Assembly (NCBI GenBank): GCA_026982705.1 | Contig: JALSGP010000012.1 | Span: 62,001-126,000, forward strand | Reading direction: 5' to 3' | DNA: 64,000 nucleotides | From: Alphaproteobacteria bacterium | GTDB lineage: Bacteria; Pseudomonadota; Alphaproteobacteria; Geminicoccales; Geminicoccaceae | In this document: positions 54,310 to 63,801 of the stretch, piece after piece | Position numbering within the stretch: position 1 is the stretch's first letter | How the letters are laid out: each line of letters begins with the position of its first letter | The notes under the pieces: model-generated | Seen by the model: only the letters and a program-made list of their open reading frames with translations | Told to the model about the DNA's origin: nothing | The model's database searches: none | Position numbers and translations under genes: made by a program

Positions 54310-55619
54310 TCGCGGGAATGCAGCGGAGCGGGATGCGACGGTGGCGGGCCTGGCTCGGGCGGCTGGCCCTGGGCCTCGGCGTGATGGCGACGCTGCTGCC
54401 GGCCCGCGCCCAGCCGCAACGGGCGGCGGCCGATGCCGGCCTCCGCATCGCCGCGGTGGTGGAGGACCGCGTGGTCACCGTGCGCGATCTCGACGCCCGC
54501 CTGCGCCTCGTGCTGTTCACCGGCGATCTCCCCGACCGGCCGGAGGTACGCGCGCGGCTGCTGCCGCAGGTGCTGCGCTCCTACATCGACGAACAGCTCA
54601 TGCTGCAGGAGGCGGAGCGCCGCGGCATCCGCGTGGACGAGGCGGAGGTGGACCGTGCCTTCGCCGCGGTGGCGGCCCAGAACCGGATGACGCCGGAGCG
54701 TCTCGCCGCCCTGCTGCGCGAGAACGGCGTGCCGCTGGGCACGCTTCGCGATCAGCTCCGCGCCCGTCTCGCCTGGCAGCGCTTCGTCGAGCGCGAACTC
54801 CGGCCGCGGGTGGTGGTGACCCGCGAGCAGATCGAGCTGGAGCTGGCCCGCCGTCGCGCCGCCACGCCCGCCGTCCGCGAGCTGCGGCTCGCCGAGATCC
54901 TGCTGCCGGTCTACCGGCCGCGGCAGGAGGCGGAGGTGGCGGCGGAGGCCCGCCGGCTCGTGGAGACGCTGCGCGCCGGCGCCGACTTCGGGGCCCTCGC
55001 CGCGCAGGTGTCGGCGGCCCCCTCCGCCGCCGACGGCGGCGAGGTGGGCTGGGTGCGGCTGGACGATCTCGCCGAGCCGGTGCGCCGCGCCGTGGCCGGG
55101 CTGGCGCCGGGAGAGGTGTCGGATCCGGTGCGCCTGCCCGACGGTTTCCGCATCTTCCGGGTGCTGGAGGTGCGGACCGCCTCCGGCCGCGACCCGGCGG
55201 AGGAGGTGGTGGAGCTGGCCCAGATCGTCTTCCCGCTGCCGCCCGACGCCTCGGAGCGGGAGCGTGCGCGGGCCCTGCGCCGGGCCGAGGCGGTGCGGCC
55301 GCGGCTGGTGAGCTGCCCCGCCGCCGAGACCCTCGCCGCCGAACTGCGCACGCCCGCCTCGGGTCGTCTCGGCTGGATGCGCATCGACCGGCTGCCGCCG
55401 GCCTTCGCCGAGGTGGTCCGCACCCTCGATCCGGGGCGGCCGAGTCCGCCGCTCGCCGGCCCCCTCGGCATCCACCTGCTGCTGGTCTGCCGGCGCGGCG
55501 GCGAGGAGGGGCTGCGCGAACTCGTCCGCCTCGAGCTGGAGCGGCGCCAGCTCGAACGGCTGGCCGCGCGCTATCTGCGGGATCTGCGCCGCGACGCCTA
55601 CATCGACATCCGCATCTGA
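54306..55619 (+). CDS. surA: Periplasmic peptidyl-prolyl isomerase/chaperone SurA
   Basis: SurA helps fold outer membrane proteins such as LptD. The 437-residue protein has a signal peptide (ALGLGVMATLLPARAQ), an N-terminal chaperone domain (VVEDRVVTVRDLDARLRL, RSYIDEQLMLQEAERRGI) and a parvulin domain (ELRLAEILLPVYRP to EVSDPVRLPDGFRIFRVLE); a second parvulin-like region follows, apparently degenerate. The GTG overlaps the lptD stop by 4 bp. An ATG at 54318 is an alternative start. Confidence 0.9.
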   Translation: MIAGMQRSGMRRWRAWLGRLALGLGVMATLLPARAQPQRAAADAGLRIAAVVEDRVVTVRDLDARLRLVLFTGDLPDRPEVRARLLPQVLRSYIDEQLMLQEAERRGIRVDEAEVDRAFAAVAAQNRMTPERLAALLRENGVPLGTLRDQLRARLAWQRFVERELRPRVVVTREQIELELARRRAATPAVRELRLAEILLPVYRPRQEAEVAAEARRLVETLRAGADFGALAAQVSAAPSAADGGEVGWVRLDDLAEPVRRAVAGLAPGEVSDPVRLPDGFRIFRVLEVRTASGRDPAEEVVELAQIVFPLPPDASERERARALRRAEAVRPRLVSCPAAETLAAELRTPASGRLGWMRIDRLPPAFAEVVRTLDPGRPSPPLAGPLGIHLLLVCRRGGEEGLRELVRLELERRQLERLAARYLRDLRRDAYIDIRI

Positions 55620-55622
55620 CGC

Positions 55623-56477
55623 GTGCCCGCCCCCGACCCCGACCGTCTGCCCCGGCCCGCCGAATTGGTGCGGCGCCACGGCCTCGCCGCCCGCAAGGCG
55701 CTGGGCCAGCACTTCCTCTACGACGAGGCGATCCTGCGCCGCATCGCCCGCGCCGCCGCTCCCTTCGCCGGCCTGCGGGTGGTGGAGATCGGACCCGGAC
55801 CCGGCGGCCTCACCCGGGCGCTGCTGCTGGAGGGCGCCGAGGCGGTGGTGGCGGTGGAGCGGGACGCGCGCATGGTGGCGGCCCTGCGGGAGCTGGAGGC
55901 GGCCGCCGGCGGCCGGCTGCGGGTCACGGCGGCCGACGCCCGCCGTCTCGATCCCGCCGCCCTCGCCGGCGACCGGCCGGTGCTGCTGGTGGGCAATCTC
56001 CCCTTCCACATCGCCACCGAACTGCTGCTGGGCTGGCTGCACCGCCTGGACGCCGTCGCCCGCATGGTCCTCATGTTCCAGAAGGAAGTGGCGGCGCGGC
56101 TGGTGGCACCGCCCGGCACCGCCGCCCGCGGGCGGCTGTCGGTGCTGGCCCAGCGCCTGTGCACGGTGGAGCGGCTGTTCGACCTGCCGCCCGGCGCCTT
56201 CCGCCCGCCGCCGAAGGTGGCGGCCTCGGTGGTGCGGCTGGTGCCGCGCGGGGACCGACCGCCTCCCCCCCATCTCGCCGCCCTCGAGCGCCTCACCCGT
56301 GCCGCCTTCGGGCGGCGGCGCAAGACGCTGCGGCGCAGCCTCGCCGGACTGGGCGTGCCGTCGGCGCGGCTGCTGGCGGCGGCCGGCATCGATCCCGGCC
56401 GGCGGGCGGAGGAGCTGGATCTCGACGAATGGGACCGGCTGGTGGCGGCCCTCAGGACGGCGGCGTCCCCGTCCTGA
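55623..56477 (+). CDS. rsmA: 16S rRNA dimethyladenosine transferase
   Basis: RsmA (KsgA) dimethylates A1518 and A1519 in 16S rRNA. The 284-residue protein has KALGQHFLYD, the SAM-binding EIGPGPGGLTRALL and the motif IV catalytic segment VGNLPFHIAT, with a C-terminal RNA-binding domain including FGRRRKTLRRSL. It begins with GTG 3 bp after surA. The usual intervening pdxA gene is absent. Its end overlaps the convergent gmk by 26 bp. Confidence 0.95.
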   Translation: MPAPDPDRLPRPAELVRRHGLAARKALGQHFLYDEAILRRIARAAAPFAGLRVVEIGPGPGGLTRALLLEGAEAVVAVERDARMVAALRELEAAAGGRLRVTAADARRLDPAALAGDRPVLLVGNLPFHIATELLLGWLHRLDAVARMVLMFQKEVAARLVAPPGTAARGRLSVLAQRLCTVERLFDLPPGAFRPPPKVAASVVRLVPRGDRPPPPHLAALERLTRAAFGRRRKTLRRSLAGLGVPSARLLAAAGIDPGRRAEELDLDEWDRLVAALRTAASPS

Positions 56478-57114
56478 GGCGGGCGACGAAGCCGGCCAGA
56501 TCGGACTGACGTTCGCGCCGCATGCGCTCGGCGGCGAGGATGGCGCGCACCGCCGCCACCGTCGCCTCCAGCTCGCGGTTGACCAGCACGTAGTCGTATT
56601 CCTCCCAGTGGGTCACGTCGTCGGCCATGCGGGCGAGGCGATAGCGCACCACCTCCTCCGGATCGCGGGCCCGCCGGCGCAGCCGTCGCTCCAGTTCCTC
56701 CCGCGAGGGCGGCAGCACGAACACCTCCACCGTGTCCGCGGGCATGCGCGTGCGGAGCTGGCGCGCCCCCTGCCAGTCCACGTCGAACAGCACGTCACGA
56801 CCCGCGGCCAGCGCCTCCTCCACCGGCGCGCGGGGCGTGCCGTAGCGGTGACCGTAGACCTCGGCCCATTCCAGGAACGCCCCCTCGGCCACCATGGCGG
56901 CGAAGCGGGTCTCGTCCACGAAGCGATAGTCGACCCCGTCCACCTCGCCCGGTCGCCTCGGGCGGGTGGTGACGGAGACGGACATCACCAGCTCCGCCTC
57001 CAGTTCCAGCAGGCGGCGGGCGATGGAGGTCTTGCCGGCGCCGGAGGGCGAGGAGAGGACCAGCATGAGGCCGCGCCGGCGGCCGGGCAGGACCCTCGCG
57101 AGCTCGACGGTCAT
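56452..57114 (-). CDS. gmk: Guanylate kinase
   Basis: Gmk converts GMP and ATP to GDP and ADP. The 220-residue protein has a P-loop (SSPSGAGKTSIARRLL), the GMP-binding SVTTRPRRPGEVDGVDYRFV and the later FDVDWQGARQLR. ATG 57114 overlaps the mltG stop by 4 bp. The 3' end overlaps rsmA on the other strand. A YicC-family gene often found next to gmk is not seen. Confidence 0.95.
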   Translation of the reverse strand: MTVELARVLPGRRRGLMLVLSSPSGAGKTSIARRLLELEAELVMSVSVTTRPRRPGEVDGVDYRFVDETRFAAMVAEGAFLEWAEVYGHRYGTPRAPVEEALAAGRDVLFDVDWQGARQLRTRMPADTVEVFVLPPSREELERRLRRRARDPEEVVRYRLARMADDVTHWEEYDYVLVNRELEATVAAVRAILAAERMRRERQSDLAGFVARLRTGTPPS

Positions 57115-58226
57115 GGGCGCTCTCCGTCGGGATTCCCGGCGACGGCGGCGGCGGCGGGCCGGGGCCGCGGCGGGGGCGGCATCCGCGTCTCCGCGGCCGC
57201 CGACACCGTCGGGCGCGGGCGCGGCACCGGCGGGATGCGCCCCGAGGCGAAGCGGCGCAGCCTGCGCCAGTGGCGCACGTTGCGGCGATGTTCGGCGAAG
57301 GTGGCGGCGAAGCGGTGACCGCCGGTGCCGTCGGCCACGAAGTAGAGATCGTCCACCTCCGCCGGGCGGGCGGTGGCCATCAGCACGGCGCGGCCGGGAT
57401 TGGCGATGGGACCCGGCGGCAGGCCGGCATGGCGATAGGTGTTGTAGGGATCGTCCACCCGGAGATCGGCGCGGGTGAGGGGACGGCCGAGCCGTCCCTC
57501 GCCGCGGGTGAGGGCATAGACGACGGTGGGATCCGCCTGCAGCTTCATGCCGCGGCGCAGGCGGTTGACGTAGACGGCGGCCACCCGGGCGTACTCCTCC
57601 GGCCGCGAGGTCTCCTTCTCGACGATGGAGGCGAGGATCAGCAGCTCGCGGGGCGACTTCAGGGGCAGATCGGGGCGCCGCGCGGCCCACGCCTCGGCCA
57701 GCGCCTCGCGCATGGCCTGCTGCATGCGGGCCACCAGCAGCCGCCGCGGATAGTCGCGCGGCACCAGCCAGGTGTCCGGCAGCAGACTCCCCTCTTCCGG
57801 CAGCGGCGGCAGATCGCCGGCCAACAGGTCGTTCGCGCGCAGCCGCGCGTAGACCTCGCGCACGGTGAGCCCCTCGGGGACGGTGATCCGGTGCAGCAGC
57901 ACCTGGCCCCGCACCATGCGGTCGACGGCGGCGGCCAGCGTCATCCCCGGCTCGAAGCGGTATTCGCCGGCGCGCAACCGCCGGTCGCGGCCGGAGAGGG
58001 CGAGATGGAGGCGGAACAGCCACGGCCGCCGCACCACCCCGGCCTCGACGAGACGGCGCGTGATCTCGGCGACACCGGCCCCCCGCGGCAGATGCACCAC
58101 CACCGGCCGCGCCAGCGCGAGGGGGCGTTCGAGCTCCCGCGTCACGAGGGTGTAGAGGCCGCCGAGCGCGGCGGCCACCAGCAGGGCGAGGGCGACCAGG
58201 GCCGCGAGCACACGCCCCGCCGACAC
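57111..58226 (-). CDS. mltG: Endolytic peptidoglycan transglycosylase MltG
   Basis: A 371-residue inner-membrane anchored enzyme that cleaves nascent glycan strands. It has an N-terminal membrane helix (LAALVALALLVAAALGGLYTL), a LysM-like region and a YceG domain with the catalytic Glu in ILASIVEKETSRPEEY and LQADPTVVYAL. The C-terminus is Pro/Arg-rich and extended relative to the family. The GTG start follows fabF by 4 bp. Co-occurrence with fabF and gmk is common in alphaproteobacteria. Confidence 0.93.
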   Translation of the reverse strand: MSAGRVLAALVALALLVAAALGGLYTLVTRELERPLALARPVVVHLPRGAGVAEITRRLVEAGVVRRPWLFRLHLALSGRDRRLRAGEYRFEPGMTLAAAVDRMVRGQVLLHRITVPEGLTVREVYARLRANDLLAGDLPPLPEEGSLLPDTWLVPRDYPRRLLVARMQQAMREALAEAWAARRPDLPLKSPRELLILASIVEKETSRPEEYARVAAVYVNRLRRGMKLQADPTVVYALTRGEGRLGRPLTRADLRVDDPYNTYRHAGLPPGPIANPGRAVLMATARPAEVDDLYFVADGTGGHRFAATFAEHRRNVRHWRRLRRFASGRIPPVPRPRPTVSAAAETRMPPPPRPRPAAAAVAGNPDGERP

Positions 58227-58230
58227 GGTC

Positions 58231-59505
58231 TCACCGCGGGAAGGCCTCGGGATCCGTGAAGATCAGCGTCGCGTTGGTGCCGCCGAAGCCGAAGGAATTG
58301 CTCAGCGCGGCCCGCACCGGCCGGCGCTGGGCCACCTTGGGGACCAGGTTCATGCCCTCGGAACCCTCGCAGGGTTCCTCGAGGTTGAGGGTGGGCGGCA
58401 CCACGCCGTCACGGATCGCGAGGATGCAGAAGATGGCCTCCACCGCCCCCGCGGCACCCAGCAGATGGCCGATGGCGGACTTGGTGGAGGACATGGCGAG
58501 CCGCCCGGCGTGATCGCCGAACAGCCGCCGCACCGCGCCCAGCTCGATCTCGTCGCCGAGCGGCGTGGAGGTGCCGTGGGCGTTGATGTAGTCGATGGCC
58601 TCCGGCGGCAGGTCGGCGTCCTCCAGCGCCGCCTTCATGGAGCGGAAGCCGCCGTCACCGTCGGGGGCCGGGGCGGTGACGTGATGGGCATCGCCCGAAA
58701 GGCCGTAGCCGCGCACCTCCGCGTAGATGCGGGCGCCGCGCCGCAGCGCGTGTTCGTATTCCTCCAGCACTACCACACCCGCGCCCTCGGCCATGACGAA
58801 ACCGTCGCGGCCGCGGTCCCACGGCCGCGAGGCCTTTTCCGGCTCGTCGTTGTAACGGGTGGAGAGGGCGCGGGCGGCGGCGAAACCGGCGATGCCCAGG
58901 CGGCAGACGGCGGCCTCGGCGCCGCCGGCCACCATCACCTCGGCATCACCGTGGGCGATGAGGCGGGCGGCGTCGCCGATGGCGTGGGCGCCGGTGGAGC
59001 AGGCGGTCACCACCGCGTGATTGGGCCCCTTGAGGCCGAAGCGGATGGAGATCTGACCGCTGGCGAGATTGATGAGGGCGGCGGGAATGAAGAAGGGGCT
59101 CACCCGCCGTGGTCCCGACCGCTCCAGCAGCACCGCCGTGTCGGCGATGGTGGCGAGGCCGCCGATGCCGGAGCCCACCAGCACGCCGGTGCGCCGGCGC
59201 GCGTCCTCGTCCGCGGGCGTCCAGCCGGCATCGCGCAGGGCCTGGGTGGCGGCGGCGAGGGCGTAAACGATGAACATGTCGTTGCGCCGGAGCTCGCGCG
59301 GCTCCACATAGTCCGTCGCCCGGAAGCCCCCCTCCTCCTCCGGCCCGGGCACGAGGCCGGCGATCCGGCAGGGCAGGTCCGACACGTCGAACCGGTCGAT
59401 CCGGCGGATGCCGGAACGCCCCTCGATCAGCCGCGCCCAGCTCGTCTCGACCCCGTCACCCAGCGGGGTGACGAGCCCGAGCCCGGTCACCACGACCCGT
59501 CGCAT
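58231..59505 (-). CDS. fabF: Beta-ketoacyl-ACP synthase II
   Basis: FabF elongates fatty acids by condensing malonyl-ACP with acyl-ACP. The 424-residue thiolase-fold protein has the catalytic triad Cys169 (VTACSTGAHA), His310 (NAHGTSTPLGDE) and His347 (SAIGHLLGAAG). It starts at ATG 59505, 33 bp after acpP. It may be one of several condensing enzymes in the cell. Confidence 0.96.
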   Translation of the reverse strand: MRRVVVTGLGLVTPLGDGVETSWARLIEGRSGIRRIDRFDVSDLPCRIAGLVPGPEEEGGFRATDYVEPRELRRNDMFIVYALAAATQALRDAGWTPADEDARRRTGVLVGSGIGGLATIADTAVLLERSGPRRVSPFFIPAALINLASGQISIRFGLKGPNHAVVTACSTGAHAIGDAARLIAHGDAEVMVAGGAEAAVCRLGIAGFAAARALSTRYNDEPEKASRPWDRGRDGFVMAEGAGVVVLEEYEHALRRGARIYAEVRGYGLSGDAHHVTAPAPDGDGGFRSMKAALEDADLPPEAIDYINAHGTSTPLGDEIELGAVRRLFGDHAGRLAMSSTKSAIGHLLGAAGAVEAIFCILAIRDGVVPPTLNLEEPCEGSEGMNLVPKVAQRRPVRAALSNSFGFGGTNATLIFTDPEAFPR

Positions 59506-59538
59506 CGTCCGCGCTCTCCCGCCGTCCCGGCCGGTCGT

Positions 59539-59778
59539 TCACTTGGCCAGGTGTTCCTCGATGTAGCGGATCGCGTCCCCGACGGTCTCGATCTTCTCGG
59601 CCGCGTCGTCGGGGATCTCGATCCCGAACTCCTCCTCGAAGGCCATCACCAGCTCGACGGTGTCCAGACTGTCGGCACCGAGATCGTCCACGAACTTGGC
59701 CTCGGGCTCCACCTTCGCCTCCTCGACGCCGAGGTGTTCCACGACGATCTTCCTCACGCGTTCGGCGATGTCGCTCAT
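59539..59778 (-). CDS. acpP: Acyl carrier protein
   Basis: The 79-residue acidic protein carries the phosphopantetheine attachment Ser in [10 protein letters not shown] and is the standard acyl carrier for fatty-acid synthesis. It starts at ATG 59778 ([12 protein letters not shown]) with AGGAGA upstream; a longer frame is rejected. The usual fabG neighbour is not in this cluster. About 180 bp upstream hold no gene and presumably its promoter. Confidence 0.96.
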   Translation of the reverse strand: MSDIAERVRKIVVEHLGVEEAKVEPEAKFVDDLGADSLDTVELVMAFEEEFGIEIPDDAAEKIETVGDAIRYIEEHLAK

Positions 59779-59958
59779 GGGGGCTCTTCTCCTGTGACGG
59801 CAGGACCCGGGCACGGCCCGGGGACGGGAACTCGGACGCGGCGGCTTTTAGCGGAACCGACCGCCCTTGCCTAGCGCACGCGCCGATCCGCCCACGCCGG
59901 ACGGCCGGCGCGTCGCCCGGCTGCAATATGGCACCGCCGCCGCCCGCGGCGAGGGGCC

Positions 59959-60927
59959 TCAGGCGCTGTAGACCGCCTCGCGGCTCTCCACGAAGCGGCG
60001 TTCGATGGCGTCCCAGATGCGCGCCTCCAGACACACCCCGTCGAAGCGGTCGATCTCCTGCAGGCCCGTGGGCGAGGTCACGTTGATCTCGGTGAGGTGA
60101 CCGCCGATCACGTCGATGCCCACGAACACCAGGCCGCGCTCCCTGAGGGTGGGGCCGATGGCCGCGCAGATCTCGAGATCGCGCGGCGTGAGGGTGGCCT
60201 TCTCCGCCCGGCCGCCCACGTGGAGATTGGCGCGGGCGTCGTCGGGCGGCGGGATGCGGTTGACGGCCCCCACCGGCTCGCCGTCCACCAGCACGATGCG
60301 CTTGTCCCCCTCGCGGACCTCCGGCAGGTAGCGCTGCACCAGGATCGGTTCGTTCAGGGTGTTGTGGAAGAACTCCACCAGCGCGTTGAGGTTCTTGTCG
60401 TCGCGGCGGATCACGAACACGCCCGAGCCGCCGTTGCCGTAGAGGGGTTTCACCACGATGTCACCGTGCTCGCGGTGGAAGGCCCGGATCTCCGCGAGGT
60501 CGTAGGTGATCAGCGTCGGCGGCATCAGCTCCTGGAACTGGGTGACGAACAGCTTCTCCGGCGCGTTGCGCACGGAGGCGGGATCGTTCACCACCAGCGT
60601 GCGGGGATGGACGCGATCCAGGAGGTGGGTGGCGGAGATGTACGCCATGTCGAAGGGCGGGTCCTGGCGCATCAGCACCACGTCCAGCGTCTCCAGGTCC
60701 ACCGTCTCCGGCGCGCCGGCGGTGAAATGATCGCCGTGTGCACGCCGCAGCTCCACCGGGCGCATCTTCGCGAACACCCGCCCGTCGCGGTAGAACAGCT
60801 CGCGGGGCGTGTAGTGGAACAGGGCGTAACCGCGGCGCTGCGCCTCGAGGCCGAGGACGAAGGTGCTGTCGGTGTCGATGTCGATGGACTCCAGCGGGTC
60901 CATCTGGATGGCGACGGCAAGGGACAT
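59959..60927 (-). CDS. gshB: Glutathione synthetase
   Basis: GshB joins gamma-glutamylcysteine with glycine using ATP. The 322-residue ATP-grasp protein shows [19 protein letters not shown] at the N-terminus, [15 protein letters not shown] and [20 protein letters not shown] with the metal-binding Asn/Glu. ATG 60927 has GGAGGAGA upstream. It is divergent from the polyamine-binding protein gene. Confidence 0.95.
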   Translation of the reverse strand: MSLAVAIQMDPLESIDIDTDSTFVLGLEAQRRGYALFHYTPRELFYRDGRVFAKMRPVELRRAHGDHFTAGAPETVDLETLDVVLMRQDPPFDMAYISATHLLDRVHPRTLVVNDPASVRNAPEKLFVTQFQELMPPTLITYDLAEIRAFHREHGDIVVKPLYGNGGSGVFVIRRDDKNLNALVEFFHNTLNEPILVQRYLPEVREGDKRIVLVDGEPVGAVNRIPPPDDARANLHVGGRAEKATLTPRDLEICAAIGPTLRERGLVFVGIDVIGGHLTEINVTSPTGLQEIDRFDGVCLEARIWDAIERRFVESREAVYSA

Positions 60928-61073
60928 GGCGGTCTCCTCCGCCCGCGGCACCCCGCGTCCGGCACCTAGGCCGCGGGCGCGCCGGCGTCCAGTCCGCCGG
61001 AGACGGCGGCGTTGACAGGCGGACCGAACGTGGGATCCTCGCGCCGTGCCGTCGCAGCCGAGGGAGGATGGAG

Positions 61074-62156
61074 ATGCCGCGACGTCCGACGCCCCTGCCC
61101 TTCGCCGCCCTGGACCGCCGCCGCTTCGTGGGCGGCACGCTGGCCGTCGCCGCCACCGTGGGCGGTCTCGCCCGCCTCGCCCGCGCCGACGAGGAGAAGC
61201 GCGTCAACGTCTACAACTGGGACACCTACATCGGCGAGACCACGCTCGAGGACTTCACCCGCGCGACCGGCATCCAGGTCCGCTACGACCTCTTCGCCTC
61301 CAACGACGAGCTCTTCGCCAAGCTGCGCGAGGGCAATCCCGGCTACGACGTGATCTTCCCCTCCAACGACTACGTCGAGCGGATGATCGCCGCCGACATG
61401 CTCGTGCCGCTCGACCACGCGAAGATCCCGAACCTCGAACACATCGATCCGCTGTTCCGGGATCCCGCCTTCGATCCGGGACGCCGCTACAGCGTGCCCT
61501 ACATGTGGGGGACCATGGGCATCGGCTATCGGAAGACCGTGGCCATGCCGAAGAGCTGGAAGGCGCTGTTCGAGCCCGAAGAGGCCCACTGCGGCCGCGT
61601 CTCGCTGCTCAACGACACCAGCGTCATCCAGGGCGCGCTCAAGTATCTCGGCTATTCGGTCAACACGCGCGATCCGAAGGAGATCGACGAGGCGGCCGAA
61701 CTGCTGATCCGGGCCAAGAGGTGCATCAAGACCTTCGCCCCGGACACCGGCCAGGATCTGCTGCTGTCGGGCGAGGTGGACCTCTGCTTCGAGTGGAACG
61801 GCGACATCCTCCAGGTGATGGAGGAGGATCCGGATCTCGCCTACGTGGTGCCGGAGGAGGGCAGCATCCGCTGGGAGGACACCATGTGCATCCCCCGAGG
61901 CGCGCCCCATCCGGACAACGCCCACACCTTCATCGACTACATCCTCACGCCGGAGGTCCACGCCTCCATCGCCGCCTTCATCAAATACGCCTGTCCCAAC
62001 CGGACGGCACTGCAGTACCTGCCCGAGGAGGATCTCCGGAATCCGGCCATCTACCCGCCGCGGGAGGTCCTGGAGCGCTGCGAGGTGTCGGTCTACAAGG
62101 GTGAGGAGGTGGAGAGCCTGTACGAACGTGCGCTGACGCGCGTGCTCGCCGCCTGA
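61074..62156 (+). CDS. Periplasmic polyamine-type ABC binding protein (PotD/PotF-like)
   Basis: A 360-residue extracytoplasmic protein with a twin-arginine-like signal ([19 protein letters not shown]), followed by a spermidine/putrescine-binding domain: [33 protein letters not shown] and [16 protein letters not shown], the aromatic and acidic residues that bind polyamines. The ATG at 61074 has AGGGAGG six bases upstream (ATG 61068 has no spacer). No ABC ATPase or permease is in the window, so it is an orphan here. Confidence 0.88.
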   Translation: MPRRPTPLPFAALDRRRFVGGTLAVAATVGGLARLARADEEKRVNVYNWDTYIGETTLEDFTRATGIQVRYDLFASNDELFAKLREGNPGYDVIFPSNDYVERMIAADMLVPLDHAKIPNLEHIDPLFRDPAFDPGRRYSVPYMWGTMGIGYRKTVAMPKSWKALFEPEEAHCGRVSLLNDTSVIQGALKYLGYSVNTRDPKEIDEAAELLIRAKRCIKTFAPDTGQDLLLSGEVDLCFEWNGDILQVMEEDPDLAYVVPEEGSIRWEDTMCIPRGAPHPDNAHTFIDYILTPEVHASIAAFIKYACPNRTALQYLPEEDLRNPAIYPPREVLERCEVSVYKGEEVESLYERALTRVLAA

Positions 62157-62259
62157 GGCCCTTCCGCGTGCCCGCCGGATCGCCATATCACCGTGCCCGG
62201 AGGCCAGACCGCCGGGGACGGTCGGGGTCCGGCGGGCGCGCAGCCGCGGGGAGAGGCGC

Positions 62260-63774
62260 GTGTGGTGGGTCGTCTATCTGTCGCTGCTGGGGACGCTGGC
62301 GGTCTGGGCGCCGCCGCGCCTGTTCGACCCGCTGGACCCGCGCTTCCTGGTGATTCTCGGGGTGGTGGGGACCTGGCGCTACGGCTGGGGTGCGGTCCAT
62401 CTGATCCGCGCCCATCTCTATCGCCGTGTCGTGTTCCCGCGCCTGCGGCGGCGGGCGGAGGCGGCCTTCGCGGCCCTCACCGCTCCCGACGACGGGGACG
62501 AAGGGAGGTCCGCCCGGCTGCCCCACGTCTTCCTGGTGATCACCGGCTATCGGTACGAAGCCGCGGTGACGGCCGCCTGCTGGCGGGCGGCGGTGCTGGA
62601 GGCCATGCGCTACGGCGGACCCGTCACCCTCGTCGCCTCGCTGGTGGAGCCGGCCGACCGCCGGTTGGTCAAGGACGTCTTCCGGGTGCTGGCGCCGCCG
62701 GCGCGGGTCCGGCTGGTGCTGGTGGAGCTGCCGCCGGAGGGCAAGCGCGAGGCGCTCGCCGCCGCGCTGGTGGCGGTGGCGCGGCGGGCGCCGCGAGCGG
62801 ACGACGTGGTGGCGCTGATGGACGGGGACACCCTCCTCACCCCGCGCTGTCTGCGACGCACGGTCCCGCTCCTGAGCCTCGCGCCGCGACCGGGCGGCGT
62901 CACCACCGACGAACGCCCCCTCGTCCGCGGTTCCCGGCTGGTGCGCGCCTGGTTCGCCCTGCGCTTCGCCCAGCGCCACCTCTACATGTGTTCCCTCGCC
63001 CTCTCGCGGCGCCTTCTGGTGATGACCGGCCGCTTCTCCCTCTATCCGGCCCACGTCGCCACCGATCCCGCCTTCATCGACCGCATCCGCCGGGACGAGA
63101 TCGAACACTGGCGCCTCGGCCGCATCCGGCTGCTCACGGGCGAGGACAAGTCCACCTGGCTCCACCTCCTCGAACACGGCCTCGACATGCTCTACGTGCC
63201 GGACGTCACCGTGCTCACCGCCGAAGCGCTGCCGGAGCGCCGCTTCCTCGCGGGTGCCACGCGGCTGATGCGGCGCTGGTTCGGCAACATGCTGCGGGGC
63301 AGCGTGCGGGCGCTGGCACTGGGACCGCGGCGGGTGGGCGCCTTCGCCTGGTGGTGCCTCGTGGATCAGCGCCTGTCCATGTGGACGCCGGTGCTGGGCC
63401 CCCTTGCCGCCATCGCCATCGCCGTCGCCGTCGATCCGCTGTTCCTCTACGCCTATCTGCTGTGGGTGCTGACCACGCGCCTGGTGCTGGTGCTGGGGCT
63501 GACGACGCTGCGGCCGGGTCTCGACGGCCTCGCGCCGCTGCTGCTCTACTTCAATCAGGTGTACGGAGCGCTGGTGAAACAGTGGGTGCTGTTCCGGCTC
63601 GACGACCAGCGCTGGACACGCCAGCCCATCGCGCGCGCGGGCCGGTCCGGGGCGGGCGCCCGCCTCTCCACCTGGCTCGCCCACGGCACCGCGGTGCTGG
63701 CACTGCTGGTGGCGGTGGGTTTCCTCACCGGCCTCCTGGAACTGCCGCCGGCGTCCGCCGTCGTCCTGCCCTGA
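62260..63774 (+). CDS. alg8: Alg8-like membrane glycosyltransferase (mannuronan synthase type)
   Basis: The 504-residue GT2 protein closely resembles Alg8: HVFLVITGYRYEAAVTAACW, VVALMDGDTLLTP (metal-binding DGD), CSLALSRRLLVMTGRFSLYP, LTGEDKSTWLHLLEHG and FAWWCLVDQRLSMWTPVLG, with membrane helices at both ends. Alg8 polymerises mannuronic acid from GDP-mannuronate. It starts at GTG 62260 after GGGGAGAGG. It is followed by an alg44-like gene, supporting alginate-like polymer synthesis; but the actual sugar is not certain. Confidence 0.85.
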   Translation: MWWVVYLSLLGTLAVWAPPRLFDPLDPRFLVILGVVGTWRYGWGAVHLIRAHLYRRVVFPRLRRRAEAAFAALTAPDDGDEGRSARLPHVFLVITGYRYEAAVTAACWRAAVLEAMRYGGPVTLVASLVEPADRRLVKDVFRVLAPPARVRLVLVELPPEGKREALAAALVAVARRAPRADDVVALMDGDTLLTPRCLRRTVPLLSLAPRPGGVTTDERPLVRGSRLVRAWFALRFAQRHLYMCSLALSRRLLVMTGRFSLYPAHVATDPAFIDRIRRDEIEHWRLGRIRLLTGEDKSTWLHLLEHGLDMLYVPDVTVLTAEALPERRFLAGATRLMRRWFGNMLRGSVRALALGPRRVGAFAWWCLVDQRLSMWTPVLGPLAAIAIAVAVDPLFLYAYLLWVLTTRLVLVLGLTTLRPGLDGLAPLLLYFNQVYGALVKQWVLFRLDDQRWTRQPIARAGRSGAGARLSTWLAHGTAVLALLVAVGFLTGLLELPPASAVVLP

Positions 63775-63801
63775 GAAGGATCCATCGAGGGGGCCGCCTC
63801 C

